Below are positions 24,601-26,385 of a stretch of 26,385 nucleotides of DNA, piece after piece. Both the position numbers and the translations under genes were made by a program. The notes beneath the pieces were generated by a model. The model had not been told where the DNA came from. It was given only the letters and a program-made list of their open reading frames with translations, and ran no database searches. This DNA comes from HGM04593 sp964470845 (GTDB lineage Bacteria; Bacteroidota; Bacteroidia; Bacteroidales; Bacteroidaceae), in NCBI GenBank assembly GCA_964470845.1, contig CAYYEL010000024.1, positions 1 to 26,385 on the forward strand, read 5' to 3'. Each line of letters starts with the position of its first letter. Positions within the stretch are counted from its first letter, which is position 1.

Positions 24601-25980
24601 ATGTACGATTTTATCTCGCTCGATAATTTCTACCTGCGCTATGCGTTGCTTGTCGATGGAGTAGAGGTTGAGGAGGGACGCGTCGAGATTCCCGCAACTG
24701 CCCCCGATGCCTCGGTTACTCTGCCGCTCTCATATACTGTTCCCGAGGGCAACAGCGAGGTTCTTCTGAATGTGGATGTTTGTCTAAAAGAGGCGCAATC
24801 TTGGGCCGATGCCGATTATTCGATTGCAGCTGCACAATATACTCTGCGCGAGCGTCCCGCATCGTTGCCCTCGGTCGAGGTTGTCGATGAACCTCTTGTT
24901 ATCGACAATAAGACAAACCTCTATATTTACGACATTAAGAACAGCCGTGTATCGGTTAAATTTACAACCTCGGGTCTTCTCTATTCTTGGGTTGTCGATG
25001 GCGTGGAACGATTGGCCAAGGCTCCCGAGTACGAGAATTATCGTTGGGTCGAGAATGACGGCCCCACCGAGAGTAATTACTCGTCGGCAAATGGTGTGGG
25101 AACACGCTCGTTGACAGTTGTCGAGGAAAAGGGCGATTATGTTCGTTTGACAGTGAAGGCCGAGGGTGGACGTAACTGCGATTATGTTTGGGAATATACA
25201 ATATATAATACAGGTGCAATAGAACTTGATGCAACATATTCGGTGCTCATTACTAATGTGCGTCGTGTGGGATTGGGAATGGAATTTCCTAAGAATTTTA
25301 GCAACGTCGAGTATTATGCGCGTGGTCCGTGGGAGAATTATCCCGACCGTAAGACAGGCTCGTTGCTGGGACGCTATACAACCACGGTCGATGATATGTT
25401 CGAGCTCTATCCCAAACCTCAGAGTATGGGTAACCGCGAGAATCTGCGCGACCTTACACTCGTTGATCCCGAGACGGGCAACGGAATAAAGGTTGAGACC
25501 GAGGGTGATGTTGCGTTCTCGACACTCTTCTTCGATGATGCTAAGCTCAAAGGCGCTACACACGCTTGGGAGCTCGAAAAAGGTGATATTTATGCTCACT
25601 TTGACTGTGCGCAACGAGGTCTTGGTAACGGTAGCTGCGGACAGGGTACAGGCACGCTCACTGAGTATCAGATTCCATACGGCAAGAGTTACTCCTACAC
25701 TCTGCGTTTCACTCCTCTGAGCAAGGAAGATACAGGAGTGGATGAGGTGCGCACCTTGTGCAGTTTCGAGACTGTTGATGGTGGTGTCCTGTGCAAGGGT
25801 AATTTCGTGGCGGGTGCTGTTGTTGAGCTTTATAATCTTGGTGGTGTGAAATTGGGACAAACTGTTGCCGACGCTGCCTGCGAGAGTTTGTTGCTTGCAA
25901 CCGACAAACTGCCTGTGGCTGCATATATTGTGGTTGTCAAGGATGGTCAAGGAAAGAGGAGCTACAGAATTCTTCTATAA
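21661..25980 (+). CDS. secreted GH2 beta-galactosidase with N-terminal trefoil-like domains and C-terminal sorting domain
   Basis: This 1439-aa multidomain enzyme has, in order, a signal peptide (1-26, ending VQA); about 300 residues of two beta-trefoil/ricin-like repeats (YRILSVSDGLAM..., HYIFTHVATGYSL...); a GH2 sugar-binding jelly roll (about 380-575, LNGVWNLNY); an Ig-like domain; a GH2 TIM barrel (about 670-985) with acid/base E802 in WSLGNESGGG and nucleophile E867 in YFMCEYAHAMGN; a LacZ-type small-chain domain (about 1100-1360); and a C-terminal segment (about 1365-1439; VELYNLGGVKLGQ, AAYIVVVKDGQGKRSYRILL) like type IX secretion sorting domains. ATG 21661 is preferred over an in-frame GTG at 21649 because it gives a clean MKKNLLL signal. 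It probably acts outside the cell on galactosides; the trefoils may bind glycans. No SusC/SusD genes are adjacent. Confidence 0.93.
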   Translation: MKKNLLLVRGVLVALLLLCVPVLVQAVDFPVGGGVYRILSVSDGLAMTNGDNGELGAELFMAAVDENSVGQEWAFVSVSDDEPLYMIYNTEAEVVADMALTSSKPGSLLQWSATASSNQVFYVKLVDEQGGVVQLLNASDKGAVVTADGEAQLALGDDLESENTYFRLVDLNKQCDIVFPIASQHYIFTHVATGYSLNDRGVNSNDARIFADACPEEDYDDFIWQLRRASDKVSYFQLYNPFDGKAIDMALGGSKVPLLWDASFSNANQYIYITPVENEPGIYQLKGLSDGTWGTEYYFVVSGNVVKMSTSANAQNSYFRLTKVAPDNLPQPVYWENETIFEENKEPGHATYAPYPSTKEMMADEHYNFPWLEPVSDNILSLNGVWNLNYVEDVNDRPGEDDFWGDDVDVSGWDTISVPSCLEMKGYGQPYYINVNYPFANNPPFINMNSGLPKPVASYRRNFSLPQEWDGKRVFLHFDGIYSAALVWVNGKYIGYTQGANNETEFDVTAAVRKGTNNVSVQVFRWSDGSYLEGQDMWHMSGIHRDVYLFATPKTFVRDHYITSVLDEAQKYEAGTLNVELAMDNRDAEAAAKSVDVALIAPDGSAIATKSIAFEFAAGEKEKVANVSFDGLSGLLPWTAETPNLYTVTIAQKDNAGNEEHVFSTKYGFRHIEIKNGLVYINGQKILFKGANTQDTHPVHGRSIDVATMLTDVKMMKQANMNTIRNSHYPRQAKMYSMFDYYGLYCMDEADLECHRNWEAGGEKGGITNEESWREQYIDRTVRMVYRGRNFPSIIFWSLGNESGGGANFAHTYAAVRAIDGRIIHYEGATRGGTEYSDLWSVMYPNISECNSHANGNWRKQPYFMCEYAHAMGNAVGNLKEYWDIIENSTYGIGGCIWDFVDQSIYDAEDIKNGNFKVDGVNKYRTGSDYPGPHQGNFVNNGLVSADRAWSPELTEVKSVYQYVKFKNFSKTAKRLQIQNMYDFISLDNFYLRYALLVDGVEVEEGRVEIPATAPDASVTLPLSYTVPEGNSEVLLNVDVCLKEAQSWADADYSIAAAQYTLRERPASLPSVEVVDEPLVIDNKTNLYIYDIKNSRVSVKFTTSGLLYSWVVDGVERLAKAPEYENYRWVENDGPTESNYSSANGVGTRSLTVVEEKGDYVRLTVKAEGGRNCDYVWEYTIYNTGAIELDATYSVLITNVRRVGLGMEFPKNFSNVEYYARGPWENYPDRKTGSLLGRYTTTVDDMFELYPKPQSMGNRENLRDLTLVDPETGNGIKVETEGDVAFSTLFFDDAKLKGATHAWELEKGDIYAHFDCAQRGLGNGSCGQGTGTLTEYQIPYGKSYSYTLRFTPLSKEDTGVDEVRTLCSFETVDGGVLCKGNFVAGAVVELYNLGGVKLGQTVADAACESLLLATDKLPVAAYIVVVKDGQGKRSYRILL

Positions 25981-26078
25981 AAAAGAGAGCTGCGTACAGC
26001 GCCTGAATGTTTGAGGTATTCAATGTAGCTTATAAAATATTGCTATTTATAATCATTTAAACTCTTTACCCCATTTCG

Positions 26079-26117
26079 AGAGCTCCTCTTTGTTACATAA
26101 AAAGAGGAGCTCTTTTT
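26079..26117 (+). terminator. intrinsic terminator after the beta-galactosidase gene
   Basis: A perfect 13-bp stem (26079-26091 with 26101-26113) with a 9-nt loop is followed by TTTT. It lies about 100 bases after the stop; the stretch between shows only two short weak hairpins. Confidence 0.88.
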
Positions 26118-26385
26118 ATGTGTTTAAATAGCAGAGGGTGGTGGTGTTTGCGTGCATTTGTATAAAATCTAAAAGAGGGCGGCATCTAAAGTGGTATGGA
26201 TTTTTTAGTGTACCTCAAGTTTGTAAGTGTAGCTTTGTGGACTTTTTTGCACCCTTGTTGCGCTTGTTTTTTATAAGAAAAGTGGCTGTCGTGTCTGTTA
26301 TGAAAAAAAATAAACAATTGATATTAAAAAAAGCATACTGTCAAGATAGAAGTGCAACAAAATTCCCTCCTTGCTCACGACTTTG
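26118..26385. other. AT-rich end of window, no gene seen
   Basis: No ORF longer than a few tens of codons and no RNA gene is recognisable. The last bases may belong to the upstream region of a gene beyond the edge. Confidence 0.5.

Noticed and set aside
24784..25950. 388-aa minus-strand ORF inside the beta-galactosidase gene
   Set aside because: Antisense shadow; low-complexity product with no start signal or domain.

Overview
The window looks like a scaffold piece (it holds one 100-N gap) from a member of the Bacteroidota, most likely an anaerobic Bacteroidales. The support is Bacteroidota-type promoters (TAnnTTTG -7 boxes, several with TTTG/TTG 19-21 nt upstream), weak ribosome binding sites, the ssb-gldE pair, DUF5723 and DUF4924 proteins, a dipeptidyl-peptidase-5-like S9 lipoprotein, and a secreted GH2 beta-galactosidase ending in a type IX secretion-like sorting domain. 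I saw no rRNA, tRNA, CRISPR array, transposase or phage gene.

Layout. 1-966 is mnmA, cut by the window edge, followed by a possible decayed minus-strand gene end. 1.2-6.7 kb (+) holds ssb, gldE, a DUF308/HdeD-like membrane protein, a DUF5723 outer-membrane-type protein, a LysE-family exporter and a DUF4924 protein, separated by strong hairpin terminators. 7.0-12.0 kb (+) is a housekeeping run: prfC, tsaC/sua5 and a CLC channel (2 nt apart, then overlapping by 1 nt), then fmt. 12.2-13.25 kb (+) is an ECF sigma factor with a long leader, followed by a 59-aa protein. 13.4-17.3 kb (-) holds a second ECF sigma factor with a four-helix membrane protein (probable anti-sigma) and an FtsX-type ABC permease split by a frameshift at a 7-base homopolymer. 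17.5-21.2 kb (-) is an operon of an S9 dipeptidyl peptidase and an MFS transporter resembling MFSD1. 21.3-26.0 kb (+) is a tandem promoter repeat, broken by the gap, that leads into a 1439-aa GH2 beta-galactosidase.

How the parts fit. The left half is ordinary translation, repair and membrane housekeeping. The right half is accessory: two sigma loci that may control envelope functions, peptide breakdown with possible dipeptide uptake, and glycan breakdown.

The most unusual signals are non-coding. One is an 81-bp tandem unit carrying a -7 box, with a diverged relative before the minus-strand sigma operon. The other is a 19-nt motif dispersed through at least four intergenic regions; one copy contains the ssb stop codon, and that SSB lacks its usual acidic tail. 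I did not find a clearly new multi-gene system. The best candidates are the repeat families, the two sigma loci and the peptidase-transporter pair.
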